Assembly (NCBI GenBank): GCA_003265685.1
Contig: QJOU01000028.1
Coordinates: 26,518-90,517 of the forward strand
Direction of reading: 5' to 3'
DNA length: 64,000 nucleotides
DNA from: Piscinibacter caeni
GTDB taxonomy: Bacteria; Pseudomonadota; Gammaproteobacteria; Burkholderiales; Burkholderiaceae_C
A program made the translations under genes and the position numbers. Position 1 is the stretch's first letter. Each line of letters opens with the position of its first letter. A model generated the notes under the pieces. The model saw only the letters and a program-made list of their open reading frames with translations, was not told the DNA's origin and ran no database searches. Below are positions 1 to 9,100 of this stretch, piece after piece.

Positions 1-9
1 TGAGGCGCC

Positions 10-495
10 TCAGGCGCGCAGCTGGCCGGGGCGTGTCGAGGCGAACGGGCGGCTGTTCTCGATGCGCCGCCACTTGCGCTGCTCCCAGGTCTGCGGGCCC
101 TGCAGCGGCCATTTCTCGACCAGCGGGGCCACCTCGACACGCGGCACGCGCGCGAAGTCGGGCCCCGCGGTGCGCAGCAGCCAGCGCCCGCGGCGCAGCC
201 GCATCGGCAGCGAGACGCGTGTGTCGCTGACCCAGAACACGCAGCCCTTCTCGGCCCAGAAGGCCTGGCGCTCGAAGTTCACCCGGCCGGCGAAGCCGGT
301 GAAGTCCGGGAAGATGAGGCATTCCTCCTCGAGCTCCACCACGGCATAGAGCAGGTCGCCGGGCGACTCGCCCGCGTCGCGGTGCACGAACACCACGCGC
401 AGGATGTCGGGCGCGTGAACGCGGTCGATCTCGTCGTCGTCGCGAAAGACGACGATGTCCTGGCCCTGCCAGGCGGTGCGCCAAGTGCTTCTCAT
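10..495 (-). CDS. Hypothetical protein, 161 aa
   Basis: I do not recognise a named family. The product is a soluble-looking protein rich in Trp, Arg and acidic residues, with no signal peptide or membrane segment. I chose the ATG at 495 (MRSTWRTAWQ) rather than an in-frame ATG at 525 because GGTGGAG lies about 7 bases upstream of it. The C-terminal half carries a basic, Trp-containing tail (TWEQRKWRRIENS). It is followed on the same strand-side by the edge of the window, and the next gene inward (DUF4010 protein, also minus) ends 79 bp upstream of its start, so it could be transcribed with that cluster. Function unknown. Confidence 0.6.
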   Translation of the reverse strand: MRSTWRTAWQGQDIVVFRDDDEIDRVHAPDILRVVFVHRDAGESPGDLLYAVVELEEECLIFPDFTGFAGRVNFERQAFWAEKGCVFWVSDTRVSLPMRLRRGRWLLRTAGPDFARVPRVEVAPLVEKWPLQGPQTWEQRKWRRIENSRPFASTRPGQLRA

Positions 496-574
496 GGACG
501 AATCTCCACCGGATGGCTCAACCATAGCGTGTGATGTTTGTCACACTGTGTCGAGTCGCATCAGAGCGATCACG

Positions 575-1819
575 TCAGAGCGCGAGGCCGGCGCAGGCGC
601 CGAGCACGCCGGCCGCGAGCGCCGCGGACACGCGCAGCGCGAACGCGGCGCCGCCGGTCAGCAGGGCGACGACGCTGCGCGTCAGGCTGTTGGCGCCGAT
701 GGCCAGCAGCGTGCCGGTCTGCAGCGTGTGCGCGTCGATGCGCCCGGCGGCCTCGAGCGCGAGCTGCGCGGCTACCGGCGCATGCGCATCGGCAAGCCCG
801 GCCAGCAGCGCGCCGCCGTAGACGCCCGCGCTGCCGAAGTGCAGCTCGGCCGCGGCCACCAGCAAGGTCACCAGGCTCAGCGCGACGGCGATCAGCAACG
901 CCTCGCGCAGGCGCAGCACGCGGTGGTCCTGTGGCGCAGCGTCGGCCGCGCGCGGCCCGCGTGCCGCGCCGCGCAGCAGCGCGAACGAGGCCGCGCCGGC
1001 GGCCAGTGCGCCGGCGCCGGCCACCGGCAGCAGGTCGGCCAGCGCGGCTGGCGCGAGGGCCGTGGCCATCACCAGCGCCTGCAGCCAGGTGGCGCAGGTC
1101 GAGAACGCGGCCGCTGCGGCGGCGCTGGCCGCCTGCGCGGGCGCGTGGCGGGCGCGGGCGCCGTAGGCCGCGATGGTGGCGCTGCTGGACACGAAGCCGC
1201 CGAAGAAGCCGGCCGCGGCCACGCCCAGTCCCGGGCCGAGCAGGCGCAGCGCCAGGTGGCCGGCCGCCTGCACGAGCAGGATCAGCAGCACCAGCGCCAC
1301 CAGCGGGCGCAGCCGGATGCCGGCCAGCCAGGCCGGCGCGCTGTCCGGCACCAGCGGCAGCACGACCAGCGCGAGCGCGGCCAGCATCAGGCCGTCGTGC
1401 AGCTCCTGCTCGCTCAGCCAGCGGGTCGCGAAGCGGTGCAGCTGCGTGCGCGCGGCCAGCAGCACCACCAGCACCACGCCGCAGGCCGCGCCGAGCGCGG
1501 GCCAGAGCACGCACTGCACGCCGATCAGGTAGGTGGCCACCATCGCCAGCTCGGTGGTCAGCCCGGGGTCGCGTGCCGGGCTGCGCCAGTAGGCCAGCGC
1601 CGCCAGCACGACGATGCCGGCCGCGCCGGCCACCACCAGCGCCGTGTTGCCGTTGACCTGCGCGAGAGCGCCCAGCAGCGCGATGATCGCGAAGCTGCGG
1701 ATGCCGGCCGCGGCCCGGTTCGCGCCGCGGCCCTTGCGGCGCTCGCGCTCCAGCCCGATCAGCAGCCCGCAGCCCAGCGCGACGGCCAGGCCGGTGGTGT
1801 CACCCAGCGTCAGGTTCAG
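575..1819 (-). CDS. MgtC/SapB-like DUF4010 family integral membrane protein
   Basis: About 414 residues and almost entirely hydrophobic, with roughly ten predicted membrane segments. The N-terminus has the MgtC/SapB-type motif GLLIGLERERR, and the rest matches the DUF4010 architecture, including the small-residue segment FFGGFVSSSATIAAYGARA. Members are inner-membrane proteins of uncertain transport role. The start is unusual. The frame has no ATG, GTG or TTG near the N-terminus, but a CTG at 1819-1817 overlaps the stop of the upstream metallo-hydrolase (CTGA), giving ALNLTLGDTTG. Translation is therefore probably coupled to that gene. A start further inside the protein would remove the GLLIGLERE motif, so I prefer the CTG. 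Start confidence is low, family confidence good. Confidence 0.75.
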   Translation of the reverse strand: MNLTLGDTTGLAVALGCGLLIGLERERRKGRGANRAAAGIRSFAIIALLGALAQVNGNTALVVAGAAGIVVLAALAYWRSPARDPGLTTELAMVATYLIGVQCVLWPALGAACGVVLVVLLAARTQLHRFATRWLSEQELHDGLMLAALALVVLPLVPDSAPAWLAGIRLRPLVALVLLILLVQAAGHLALRLLGPGLGVAAAGFFGGFVSSSATIAAYGARARHAPAQAASAAAAAAFSTCATWLQALVMATALAPAALADLLPVAGAGALAAGAASFALLRGAARGPRAADAAPQDHRVLRLREALLIAVALSLVTLLVAAAELHFGSAGVYGGALLAGLADAHAPVAAQLALEAAGRIDAHTLQTGTLLAIGANSLTRSVVALLTGGAAFALRVSAALAAGVLGACAGLAL

Positions 1820-3171
1820 GGCGTGACCTCGGCGCCGTGCTCGGGCACGGCGACACGCCAGCCGAGCTGGTCGGCGATGCGGCTGCGCAGCGCGTCGCTG
1901 GCGGCCGGCTCGCCGTGCACGACGAAGGTCTGGCGCGGTGGCCGTTCGAAGCCGCGCAGCCAGCCGAGCAGGCCGTCGGCGTCGGCATGGCCGGAGAAAC
2001 CTTCGAGGTGGCTGACCTGGGCCTTCACCGCGACGTACTCGCCGAAGATCTTCACGTCCGGTGCACCCTCGACCAGCTTGGCGCCGCGCGTGCCGGCCAC
2101 CTGGAAGCCGGGGAAGACGATGTGGTGGCGCGGGTTCGGCGCCATCGCCTTGAGGTGGTGCAGCACGCGCCCGCCGGTGGCCATGCCGCTGGCGCTGATG
2201 ATCACCGCCGGATAACGCGCGCGGGTGAGCTTCTCCGAATCCTGCGCCCGCTCGACCAGCGTGACGCCGTCGCACAGGCCGGTGGCCTCGCGCGGCGCGA
2301 TGCGCAGCGCGCGCCGGTGCCGCTGGTACAGCGTGGTGGCGGCGATGGCCATCGGGCTGTCGAGGAACACCGGCAGCTCGGTCGGGATCTCGCCGGCCGC
2401 CTTCAGGCGCTGCAGCACCAGCAGCAGCGCCTGCGCGCGGCCGACCGCGAACGAGGGCAGCAGCACCGAGCCGCCGCGGCGCACCGTGTCGCGCACGATC
2501 GCGCCCAGGCGCGCCTGCACGTCCTCGCGCGGGTGCAGCCGGTTGCCGTAGGTCGATTCGACCAGCAGCACGTCGGCCTGGGCGATCGCCTGCGGCGCGG
2601 GCATCAGCAGGTCGTCGTCGCGCCCGAGGTCGCCCGAGAACACCAGCGTGCCGCCTGGCCCGCGCAGCGTGACGGCGCAGGCACCCAGCAGGTGGCCGAC
2701 CGGCGTGAAGGTGGCCGTCAGCGCGCCGAGCTTCACGCTGCGGCCGGGCGCCACCGGTTCGAGCCGCGTGATCGCCTTCTTCGCGTCGGCCACGGTGTAC
2801 AGCGGCAGGGCCGGCGCGTGGCGCGAGAAGCCGCGCCGGTTGGCGCGCCGTGCGTCCTCTTCCTGCAGGTGCGCGCTGTCCAGCAGCAGCACCTCGGCCA
2901 GGTCGCGCGTCGGCGCCGTACACCAGATGCGGCCGCGGAAGCCCTGCTTCACGAGTGCCGGCAGGAAGCCGCTGTGGTCCAGGTGCGCATGGCTGAGCAG
3001 CACCGCGTCGATCGACGCGGGCGGCACCGGGAAGGGCTGCCAGTTGCGCTCGCGCCAGGTCTTGAAGCCCTGGAACAGGCCGCAGTCGAGCAGCAGGCAT
3101 TGGCCGTCGGTCTCGACCAGGTGGCGCGAGCCGGTCACGGTGTCGGCAGCGCCGAGGAAGTGGATCTTCAT
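1816..3171 (-). CDS. MBL-fold metallo-hydrolase with beta-CASP domain (RNase J/CPSF-like)
   Basis: 451 aa. The metallo-beta-lactamase core is clear: the zinc motif HAHLDH near residue 60 (LLSHAHLDHSGFLP), the histidine of TPVGHLLGA, the Asp of VFSGDLGRD, and the beta-CASP signatures VESTYGN, SASGMATGGR and FSGHADADGL near the C-terminus. The final HGE (VVHGEPAASDALR) completes the metal site. Proteins of this type act on RNA as endo- or exonucleases; the exact substrate of the short bacterial YsiN/CPSF-like branch is unsettled. It is the first gene of a two-gene unit, overlapping the DUF4010 membrane protein by 4 bp. No strong ribosome site precedes ATG 3171. Confidence 0.9.
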   Translation of the reverse strand: MKIHFLGAADTVTGSRHLVETDGQCLLLDCGLFQGFKTWRERNWQPFPVPPASIDAVLLSHAHLDHSGFLPALVKQGFRGRIWCTAPTRDLAEVLLLDSAHLQEEDARRANRRGFSRHAPALPLYTVADAKKAITRLEPVAPGRSVKLGALTATFTPVGHLLGACAVTLRGPGGTLVFSGDLGRDDDLLMPAPQAIAQADVLLVESTYGNRLHPREDVQARLGAIVRDTVRRGGSVLLPSFAVGRAQALLLVLQRLKAAGEIPTELPVFLDSPMAIAATTLYQRHRRALRIAPREATGLCDGVTLVERAQDSEKLTRARYPAVIISASGMATGGRVLHHLKAMAPNPRHHIVFPGFQVAGTRGAKLVEGAPDVKIFGEYVAVKAQVSHLEGFSGHADADGLLGWLRGFERPPRQTFVVHGEPAASDALRSRIADQLGWRVAVPEHGAEVTP

Positions 3172-3224
3172 GCGGCGAGCCTAGCGCAGCACGCGCCCGG
3201 CGGGGCGAGGCGGATCAAGCCCCG

Positions 3225-3839
3225 TCAAACGAGCACGGCGATCGGGAAGTTCGCCTGCAGCCCGTCCGCGCCCGGCAGGAAGGGCACGGTCAGCGCGGCG
3301 CGGCCGCGCTCGTCGAGGCGGCGCCAGAGGAAGTCGCGCGCGTTGCCCGGGTCGCCCTGCACGTAGACCTGCGTGGTCAGCAGCTCGCGCGGGCCGAGCT
3401 TCACCTTGAGGTGGATGTGCGGGGTGCGGCCGCCGTAGGGTGCCGGGCGGATGGTGCGGAAGCGGTAGCGCCCGTCGGCGCCGACCGTGACCCGGCCGAA
3501 GCCCTGGAACGCCGGGTCGGCGCGTCCGCCGTCGCCGGGGTGGTGGTAATGGCCGTCCTGGTCGCATTGCCAGATCTCGACCAGCGCGCCGGCCACGGCG
3601 CGCCCGTCGACATCGCTCAGGGTGCCGGCGAGCCAGGCCGGCTGGCCGCGGACGTAGCGGCGCGCGCCCTGCACCAGCAGGTCGGCATCGCTGTCGGCGG
3701 GCAGCTCGACGGGGTAGAACGGGCCCTCGGTCTGCGCCGGGGTCGGGGCGAGCCGGCCCTGGGCGACGGCGGCGCGCCACACCGCCGGGGCCGCGAGCAG
3801 CGCCGCGGCGGCGACCAGGCGGCGCCTACTTGCGGACAT
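3225..3839 (-). CDS. Secreted intradiol (protocatechuate-type) dioxygenase family protein
   Basis: 204 aa with an N-terminal export signal containing an RRR cluster (MSASRRRLVAAAALLAAP) that could be read by the Tat system. The mature part is an intradiol ring-cleavage dioxygenase fold. The four expected Fe(III) ligands are visible: Tyr in GHYHHPGD, Tyr in APYGGRTPHIH, and the two His of PHIHLKV. Classic enzymes cleave catechol or protocatechuate in the cytoplasm; exported single-domain forms like this one are common in proteobacteria and have no defined substrate. The start overlaps the end of the upstream secreted protein gene by 14 bp, suggesting a two-gene operon. Confidence 0.85.
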   Translation of the reverse strand: MSASRRRLVAAAALLAAPAVWRAAVAQGRLAPTPAQTEGPFYPVELPADSDADLLVQGARRYVRGQPAWLAGTLSDVDGRAVAGALVEIWQCDQDGHYHHPGDGGRADPAFQGFGRVTVGADGRYRFRTIRPAPYGGRTPHIHLKVKLGPRELLTTQVYVQGDPGNARDFLWRRLDERGRAALTVPFLPGADGLQANFPIAVLV

Positions 3840-4383
3840 GGTCGAGATCGCGCGGCGGCACGAAGCCGAGCTCGACCGCGCGGGCCTCGTAGACCGCCGC
3901 CAGCACCGGCTGGGCCGCGCGCCGGTAGTGCAGCGCCAGCTCGTAGCTGGCGCGCTCGTCGCCGAGGCGGGCGGCGTACTGCAGCCAGCCGAGGTAACGC
4001 GGCGTGTCCTGGCGCGCCTCGTGCGCAAGGCGCACGGCGGCCGCACGATCGCCCAGCGCGGCGCGGCGCAGCTCGTCGCGTGCGGCGGGCGTGGCCTCGG
4101 GCTGGAACGCGTTGCGGTAGAGCCGCACGTCGCGCTCGGCGAGCACGTGGGCGCCGAACTCGGCCTGGCTGCGCCACTCGCGCGCCTGCACGGCAAACGG
4201 GCTCTGGGGATAGCGCTGCAGGTAACGGTCCGCCGCCGCGACGATGTCGGCCGGCCAGGTGGCCTGCTGCAACTGTTCGCGCAGCGCGGCCTCGCTGTCC
4301 GCCGCCTGCGCCCAGACCGCCGGCGCGACCAGCAGCGCCAGCGTCAACCCGATCGGCAGGGCCAGGCGTTGCATTGCGGACAT
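3826..4383 (-). CDS. Secreted alpha-helical (Sel1/TPR-like) protein, 185 aa
   Basis: It has a clear signal peptide (LALPIGLTLALLVAPAVWAQA), then a helical, Ala/Arg/Glu-rich domain whose C-terminal part (YLGWLQYAARLGDERASYELALHYRRA) resembles one or two Sel1-like/TPR helices. Such proteins usually act as periplasmic scaffolds; no enzymatic motif is seen. ATG 4383 (MSAMQRL) and ATG 4374 (MQRLALP) are both possible; neither has a good ribosome site. It overlaps the dioxygenase gene downstream and is divergent from ftsK, with about 100 bp between the two starts. Confidence 0.65.
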   Translation of the reverse strand: MSAMQRLALPIGLTLALLVAPAVWAQAADSEAALREQLQQATWPADIVAAADRYLQRYPQSPFAVQAREWRSQAEFGAHVLAERDVRLYRNAFQPEATPAARDELRRAALGDRAAAVRLAHEARQDTPRYLGWLQYAARLGDERASYELALHYRRAAQPVLAAVYEARAVELGFVPPRDLDHVRK

Positions 4384-4485
4384 GAAAACCACGGCGACGG
4401 CGGTGAAGCAGGCCAGCAGTGTGAACCATCCCGCAGTAACCGGGTGTAGCCATGCCCGACACGCCCCATGGGAGACAATCGCGCC

Positions 4486-6882
4486 ATGACCTTTCCCCTC
4501 GGATCGTTGCGCGCCGACGGCGCGTCGAACGCCGCGTCGGGCGGCAGTCCCCGCCGCGAAAAGGCCTCCCGCGCCGCATCGGCCGGCGCGACCCCGGCAC
4601 CGCTGCCCGGCCTGCCGCGCTGGCGCGCCCAGGCGCGGCTGCTGGTCGGTGCGGTGCTGTGGCTGCTGGCGCTGATCGCGCTGGCCACGCACAGCGCCGC
4701 CGACCCGGCCTTCACGACCTCCGGCAGCCTCGAGGCGGCGCAGAACAAGGCCGGCACGCTCGGCGCCTGGTTCTCGGACCTGGCCTATTTCGGCTTCGGC
4801 TTCTCGTTCTGGTGGGTGATGCTGGTGGCCGCGCGCGCCTGGCTCGGCGCACTCGCGCGCCTGCTGCGCAGCGAGCACGCGGCCACCGTGCCGGCCGACC
4901 CGCATGCGCCGCCGGTGTGGTGGGCCTGGGCCGGGCTCGCGCTGCTGCTGGCTGCGAGCTGTGCGCTCGAGTCGACGCGGCTGTACCGCTTCGAGCCGCT
5001 GGTGGCCGGCGGCCATGCCGGCGGCGTGCTGGGCTGGCTGCTCGGGCCGGCCAGCCAGACGCTGCTCGGCTTCGCCGGCTCGGGTGTGCTGTGGATCGCC
5101 GCGCTGGTGGCCGGGCTCGGCATGGCGCTGCGTTTCTCGTGGCTGCGCGTGGCCGAGGGCATCGGCACCTGGCTCGAGTCGTTCCGCACGCGCCGCGCCG
5201 AGGCGATCGAACGCGCGCGCGACGTCGAACTCGGCGAGCGTGCGTTGCGCGAGCGCGAGCACGTGGTCGAGGTCGAGCACCAGCTGCACGAGGAGCACCT
5301 GCCGATCGTCATCGAGGAGCCGGTGGTCGAGGTGCCGAAGTCGGCGCGCGTGGCCAAGGAGCGCCAGAAGCCGCTCTTCACCGAGCTGTCCGACACGAAG
5401 CTGCCGCAGGTCGACCTGCTCGACGCCGCGCCGGGCCGCCAGGAATCGGTGACGCCCGAGACGCTCGAGATGACCTCGCGGCTGATCGAGAAGCGGCTCA
5501 AGGACTTCGGCGTCGAGGTGCGCGTGGTGGCGGCCTCGCCGGGCCCGGTGATCACGCGCTACGAGATCGAGCCGGCCACCGGCGTGAAGGGCGCGCAGAT
5601 CGTCAACCTCGCGAAGGACCTGGCGCGCTCGCTCTCGCTGGTCAGCATCCGCGTGGTCGAGACCATCCCCGGCAAGACCACGATGGCGCTCGAGCTGCCC
5701 AACGCCAAGCGGCAGATGATCCGCCTGTCGGAGATCCTCGGCTCGCAGGTCTACAACGACGCCGCCTCGCAGCTGACCATGGGACTGGGCAAGGACATCG
5801 TCGGCGCGCCGGTGGTGGCCGACCTCGGCAAGATGCCGCACTGCCTGGTCGCCGGCACCACCGGCTCGGGCAAGTCGGTGGGCATCAACGCGATGATCCT
5901 CAGCCTGCTCTACAAGGCCGAGGCGCGCGACGTGCGGCTGATCCTGATCGACCCGAAGATGCTCGAGATGAGCGTCTACGAAGGCATCCCGCACCTGCTC
6001 GCGCCCGTGGTCACGGACATGAAGCAGGCCGCCAACGCGCTGAACTGGTGTGTGGGCGAGATGGAGCGGCGCTACAAGCTGATGAGCAAGCTCGGCGTGC
6101 GCAACCTGGGTGGCTACAACAAGAAGATCGCCGAAGCGGCCGAGAAGGGCGAGAGCCTGCCCAACCCGTTCAGCCTGACGCCCGAGGCGCCCGAGCCGCT
6201 CGAGCGCCTGCCGTTCGTGGTGGTGGTGATCGACGAACTCGCCGACCTGATGATGGTGGTCGGCAAGAAGATCGAGGAGCTGATCGCGCGACTGGCGCAG
6301 AAGGCGCGCGCCTCGGGCATCCACCTGATCCTGGCCACGCAGCGGCCGAGCGTGGACGTGATCACCGGCCTGATCAAGGCCAACATCCCGACCCGGCTGT
6401 CGTTCCAGGTCTCGAGCAAGATCGACAGCCGCACCATCCTCGACCAGATGGGCGCCGAGGCGCTGCTCGGCCAGGGCGACATGCTCTACCTCGCGCCGGG
6501 CACCGGGCTGCCGGTGCGCGTGCATGGCGCCTTCGTCAGCGACGACGAGGTGCACCGCGTCGTCGAGTACCTCAAGTCGCAGGGCGAGCCGAACTACATC
6601 GAGGGCATCCTCGAGGGCGGCGTGCTGGAGGGCGACGGCGGCGAGGCCGGCACCGCCGACCTACCCGGCGGCGGGGGCGGCGAGAGCGACCCGATGTACG
6701 ACCAGGCGGTGGCCATCGTGCTGCAGCACAAGCGCGCCTCGATCTCGCTGGTGCAGCGCCACCTGCGCATCGGCTACAACCGCGCGGCGCGGCTGCTGGA
6801 ACAAATGGAGAAATCGGGGCTCGTAACGGCCATGGCCACCAACGGGAACCGGGACATCATCGTTCCCAACCGCTCCGAATGA
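4486..6882 (+). CDS. ftsK: DNA translocase FtsK
   Basis: About 798 aa. It couples septum formation to chromosome segregation by pumping DNA toward dif for XerCD. Order of parts: hydrophobic N-terminal anchor of about four membrane segments (residues 45-215), a charged linker, the alpha/beta motor with Walker [11 protein letters not shown] near residue 457 and Walker [13 protein letters not shown] near 578, and the C-terminal gamma winged helix ([18 protein letters not shown] onward, about 737-798) that reads KOPS sequences. I chose ATG 4486 over ATG 4468. A GACAAT hexamer ends 6 bases before it, so the message may be leaderless; GGGAGA in the same place could alternatively serve as ribosome site. 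lolA follows with an ATGA overlap. Confidence 0.95.
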   Translation: MTFPLGSLRADGASNAASGGSPRREKASRAASAGATPAPLPGLPRWRAQARLLVGAVLWLLALIALATHSAADPAFTTSGSLEAAQNKAGTLGAWFSDLAYFGFGFSFWWVMLVAARAWLGALARLLRSEHAATVPADPHAPPVWWAWAGLALLLAASCALESTRLYRFEPLVAGGHAGGVLGWLLGPASQTLLGFAGSGVLWIAALVAGLGMALRFSWLRVAEGIGTWLESFRTRRAEAIERARDVELGERALREREHVVEVEHQLHEEHLPIVIEEPVVEVPKSARVAKERQKPLFTELSDTKLPQVDLLDAAPGRQESVTPETLEMTSRLIEKRLKDFGVEVRVVAASPGPVITRYEIEPATGVKGAQIVNLAKDLARSLSLVSIRVVETIPGKTTMALELPNAKRQMIRLSEILGSQVYNDAASQLTMGLGKDIVGAPVVADLGKMPHCLVAGTTGSGKSVGINAMILSLLYKAEARDVRLILIDPKMLEMSVYEGIPHLLAPVVTDMKQAANALNWCVGEMERRYKLMSKLGVRNLGGYNKKIAEAAEKGESLPNPFSLTPEAPEPLERLPFVVVVIDELADLMMVVGKKIEELIARLAQKARASGIHLILATQRPSVDVITGLIKANIPTRLSFQVSSKIDSRTILDQMGAEALLGQGDMLYLAPGTGLPVRVHGAFVSDDEVHRVVEYLKSQGEPNYIEGILEGGVLEGDGGEAGTADLPGGGGGESDPMYDQAVAIVLQHKRASISLVQRHLRIGYNRAARLLEQMEKSGLVTAMATNGNRDIIVPNRSE

Positions 6883-7487
6883 AGCGAATCATTGCCGCCG
6901 GGTTTCTGTTCGCATGCGCTGCGACGGCACGTGCCGATGCCGTCGACACGCTGCGCGACTTCGTGCGCGACGTGAAGACCGGCCGCGCGCAGTTCACGCA
7001 GACCGTCACCTCGCCCGACGGCACGAAGACGAAGACCAGCAGCGGAAGCTTCGAGTTCGCGCGGCCGAACCGCTTCCGCTTCGCCTACACCAAGCCCTTC
7101 GAGCAGACCATCGTGGCCGACGGCCAGAAGGTCTGGATCCACGATGCCGACCTGAACCAGGTCAGCACGCGCAGGATCGCCGGCGCGATCGGCGCCACGC
7201 CGGCGGCCCTGCTGGCTGGCGGCAGCCTCGAGAAGGACTTCGACCTGAGCGCGCTGCCCGCCGCCGACGGGATGGAATGGGCGCAGGCCCAGCCCAAGGC
7301 GAAGGACGGCAGCTTCGAGATGCTGAAGGTCGGCTTCAAGGGCAGGGAGCTCGCGGCGGTGGAGATCGTCGACGGCTTCGGCCAGCGCTCGCGGCTGCAG
7401 TTCAGCCAGTGGGTCGCCAACCCGGCGATCAAGCCCGAGGCGTTCCGCTTCGTCGTGCCCAAGGGTGCCGACCTGATCGAACAGTAG
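6879..7487 (+). CDS. lolA: Outer-membrane lipoprotein carrier LolA
   Basis: 202 aa periplasmic chaperone that takes lipoproteins from the LolCDE transporter and passes them to LolB. A signal peptide ([19 protein letters not shown]) is followed by the LolA fold with the typical segments [26 protein letters not shown] and [16 protein letters not shown]. The ATG overlaps the ftsK stop (ATGA), so translation is probably coupled to ftsK. The ftsK-lolA-rarA order is common in beta- and gammaproteobacteria and supports all three assignments. Confidence 0.95.
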   Translation: MKRIIAAGFLFACAATARADAVDTLRDFVRDVKTGRAQFTQTVTSPDGTKTKTSSGSFEFARPNRFRFAYTKPFEQTIVADGQKVWIHDADLNQVSTRRIAGAIGATPAALLAGGSLEKDFDLSALPAADGMEWAQAQPKAKDGSFEMLKVGFKGRELAAVEIVDGFGQRSRLQFSQWVANPAIKPEAFRFVVPKGADLIEQ

Positions 7488-7515
7488 CCCACGGCCGGCT
7501 GCGACAATCGCGGCC

Positions 7516-8853
7516 ATGTCGTCGTCGTCGCTGAGCCTGCCGCTCGAAGATCCCGCGCCGCCGGAGCCGGCCGCGCCGGACGCGCCGCTGGCCGAGCGGC
7601 TGCGCCCGCGCACGCTGGGCGAGGTGATCGGCCAGCAGCACCTGCTCGGCCCCGGCAAGCCGCTGCGCAGCGCGTTCGAGCGCGGCCGGCTGCACTCGAT
7701 GATCCTGTGGGGCCCGCCGGGCGTCGGCAAGACCACGCTGGCGCGGCTCGTCGCCGGTGCCTTCGACGCGCAGTTCATCGCCATCTCCGCGGTGCTCGGC
7801 GGCGTGAAGGACATCCGCGACGCGGTCGAGCGCGCCCAGGCCGTGCAGTCGCAGGGCCGGCGCACGGTGGTGTTCGTCGACGAGGTGCACCGCTTCAACA
7901 AGAGCCAGCAGGACGCCTTCCTGCCGCATGTCGAGTCGGGCCTGTTCACCTTCATCGGCGCGACCACCGAGAACCCGTCCTTCGAGGTCAACTCGGCGCT
8001 GCTGTCGCGCGCCACGGTGCACGTGCTCAAGCCGCTGGCCGAGGCCGACCTGCGCACGCTGCTCGAGCGCGCCCGCACGCTGCTCGCGGCCGCGCCGCTG
8101 AGCGAGGCCGCCATGCTGCGCCTGATCGGGTATGCCGACGGCGACGCACGCCGCCTGCTGAACGCCTACGAGAACCTGGTCGAGATGGCCGGCGGCGCCG
8201 CCGAGCTCGACGAGGCGCTGCTGGAGCGATCGCTGGGCGAGCAGCTGCGCCGCTACGACAAGGGCGGCGAGCAGTTCTACGACACCATCTCGGCGCTGCA
8301 CAAGGCGGTGCGCGGCAGCGACCCGGACGCGGCGCTGTACTGGTTCGTGCGCATGCTCGACGGCGGGGTCGACCCGCGCTACGCCGCGCGCCGCCTGGTG
8401 CGCATGGCGGTCGAGGACATCGGCCTGGCCGACCCGCGCGCGCTGCGCCTCGCGCTGGACGCGACCGAGACCTACGAGCGGCTCGGCTCGCCCGAAGGCG
8501 AGCTGGCGCTGGCCGAGGCGGTGGTCTACCTCGCCGTCGCGGCCAAGAGCAACGCGGTCTACACGGCCTACAAGGCGGCACGGGCCTTCGTCGCCGGCGA
8601 CGGCACGCGGCCGGTGCCGCTGCACCTGCGCAACGCACCGACGAAGCTGATGAAGTCGCTCGACTACGGCCGCGGCTACCGCTATGCGCACGACGAGGAG
8701 GGCGCCTTCGCGGCCGGCGAGAACTACTGGCCCGAGGACCTGCCCGATGCGCCGGCCTTCTACCGGCCGGTGGCGCGCGGGCTGGAGATCCGCATCGGCG
8801 AGAAGCTGGAGGAACTGCGCCGATTGAACGAGGCGGCGAAGAAAGCTCGGTGA
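7516..8853 (+). CDS. rarA: Replication-associated recombination protein A (RarA/MgsA) AAA+ ATPase
   Basis: 445 aa, the normal family length. It is a clamp-loader-like AAA+ ATPase acting at stalled replication forks. Visible motifs are Walker A GPPGVGKTTLAR (about residues 66-77), Walker B VVFVDEVHRFNKSQQD, sensor-1 region FIGATTENPSFEVN, and the C-terminal tetramerisation domain (SDPDAALYWFVRMLDGG, RRLVRMAVEDIGLADP). The start MSSSSLSLP follows a GACAAT hexamer by 7 bases with no Shine-Dalgarno sequence, so leaderless translation is plausible. It lies 28 bp after lolA but may have this promoter of its own. Confidence 0.95.
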   Translation: MSSSSLSLPLEDPAPPEPAAPDAPLAERLRPRTLGEVIGQQHLLGPGKPLRSAFERGRLHSMILWGPPGVGKTTLARLVAGAFDAQFIAISAVLGGVKDIRDAVERAQAVQSQGRRTVVFVDEVHRFNKSQQDAFLPHVESGLFTFIGATTENPSFEVNSALLSRATVHVLKPLAEADLRTLLERARTLLAAAPLSEAAMLRLIGYADGDARRLLNAYENLVEMAGGAAELDEALLERSLGEQLRRYDKGGEQFYDTISALHKAVRGSDPDAALYWFVRMLDGGVDPRYAARRLVRMAVEDIGLADPRALRLALDATETYERLGSPEGELALAEAVVYLAVAAKSNAVYTAYKAARAFVAGDGTRPVPLHLRNAPTKLMKSLDYGRGYRYAHDEEGAFAAGENYWPEDLPDAPAFYRPVARGLEIRIGEKLEELRRLNEAAKKAR

Positions 8854-8926
8854 ACCCGCGAGTTTGCGCTCCATCCGCCGGATTGCATGGTGGAAATTCC
8901 GGGGCTTCTCGCTAGGAACGGGCCCC

Positions 8927-8932
8927 TAGAAT
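8927..8932 (+). promoter_or_regulatory. Candidate -10 element (TAGAAT) ahead of the liv operon
   Basis: TAGAAT sits about 170 bases before livH, with only a weak -35 (CTTCTC at 8905-8910). The same or a related hexamer (TAGAAT, GACAAT, TACAAT) precedes ftsK, rarA, cysM, tusA, valS and uvrD in this window, which makes a housekeeping-sigma -10 reading reasonable. Confidence 0.35.
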
Positions 8933-8965
8933 CTCGCCCCGGCGCTCGTGCTTCCCGCGACCTGG

Positions 8966-8993
8966 GCCCGCTGCAGACCGCGGCGGGCTTTTT
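8966..8993 (+). terminator. Intrinsic-terminator-like hairpin between rarA and livH (possible attenuator)
   Basis: GCCCGC (8966-8971) pairs with GCGGGC (8983-8988) and is followed directly by five T. It lies 113 bp after the rarA stop, so it may simply terminate rarA. It also lies about 35 bases downstream of the candidate TAGAAT promoter, so it may instead sit inside the leader of the liv transcript. A 16-codon GTG frame (8948-8998) runs through the hairpin, but no ribosome site precedes it. Confidence 0.5.
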
Positions 8994-9100
8994 GCTAAGG
9001 GGGTGAAGGCGCCCACGTTCCGGACGCGACCCGTCCGGCACGACGAGGCCGCCGCCACGAACACAAGGCGGCCCGATCCACAACGCAGGAGATCCCCCTG

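Noticed and set aside
455..3366. Long plus-strand open frames opposite the DUF4010 and metallo-hydrolase genes
   Set aside because: They are mirror frames caused by high GC; they encode Arg/Gln/His-rich sequence without any family motif, while the minus strand has clear motifs.
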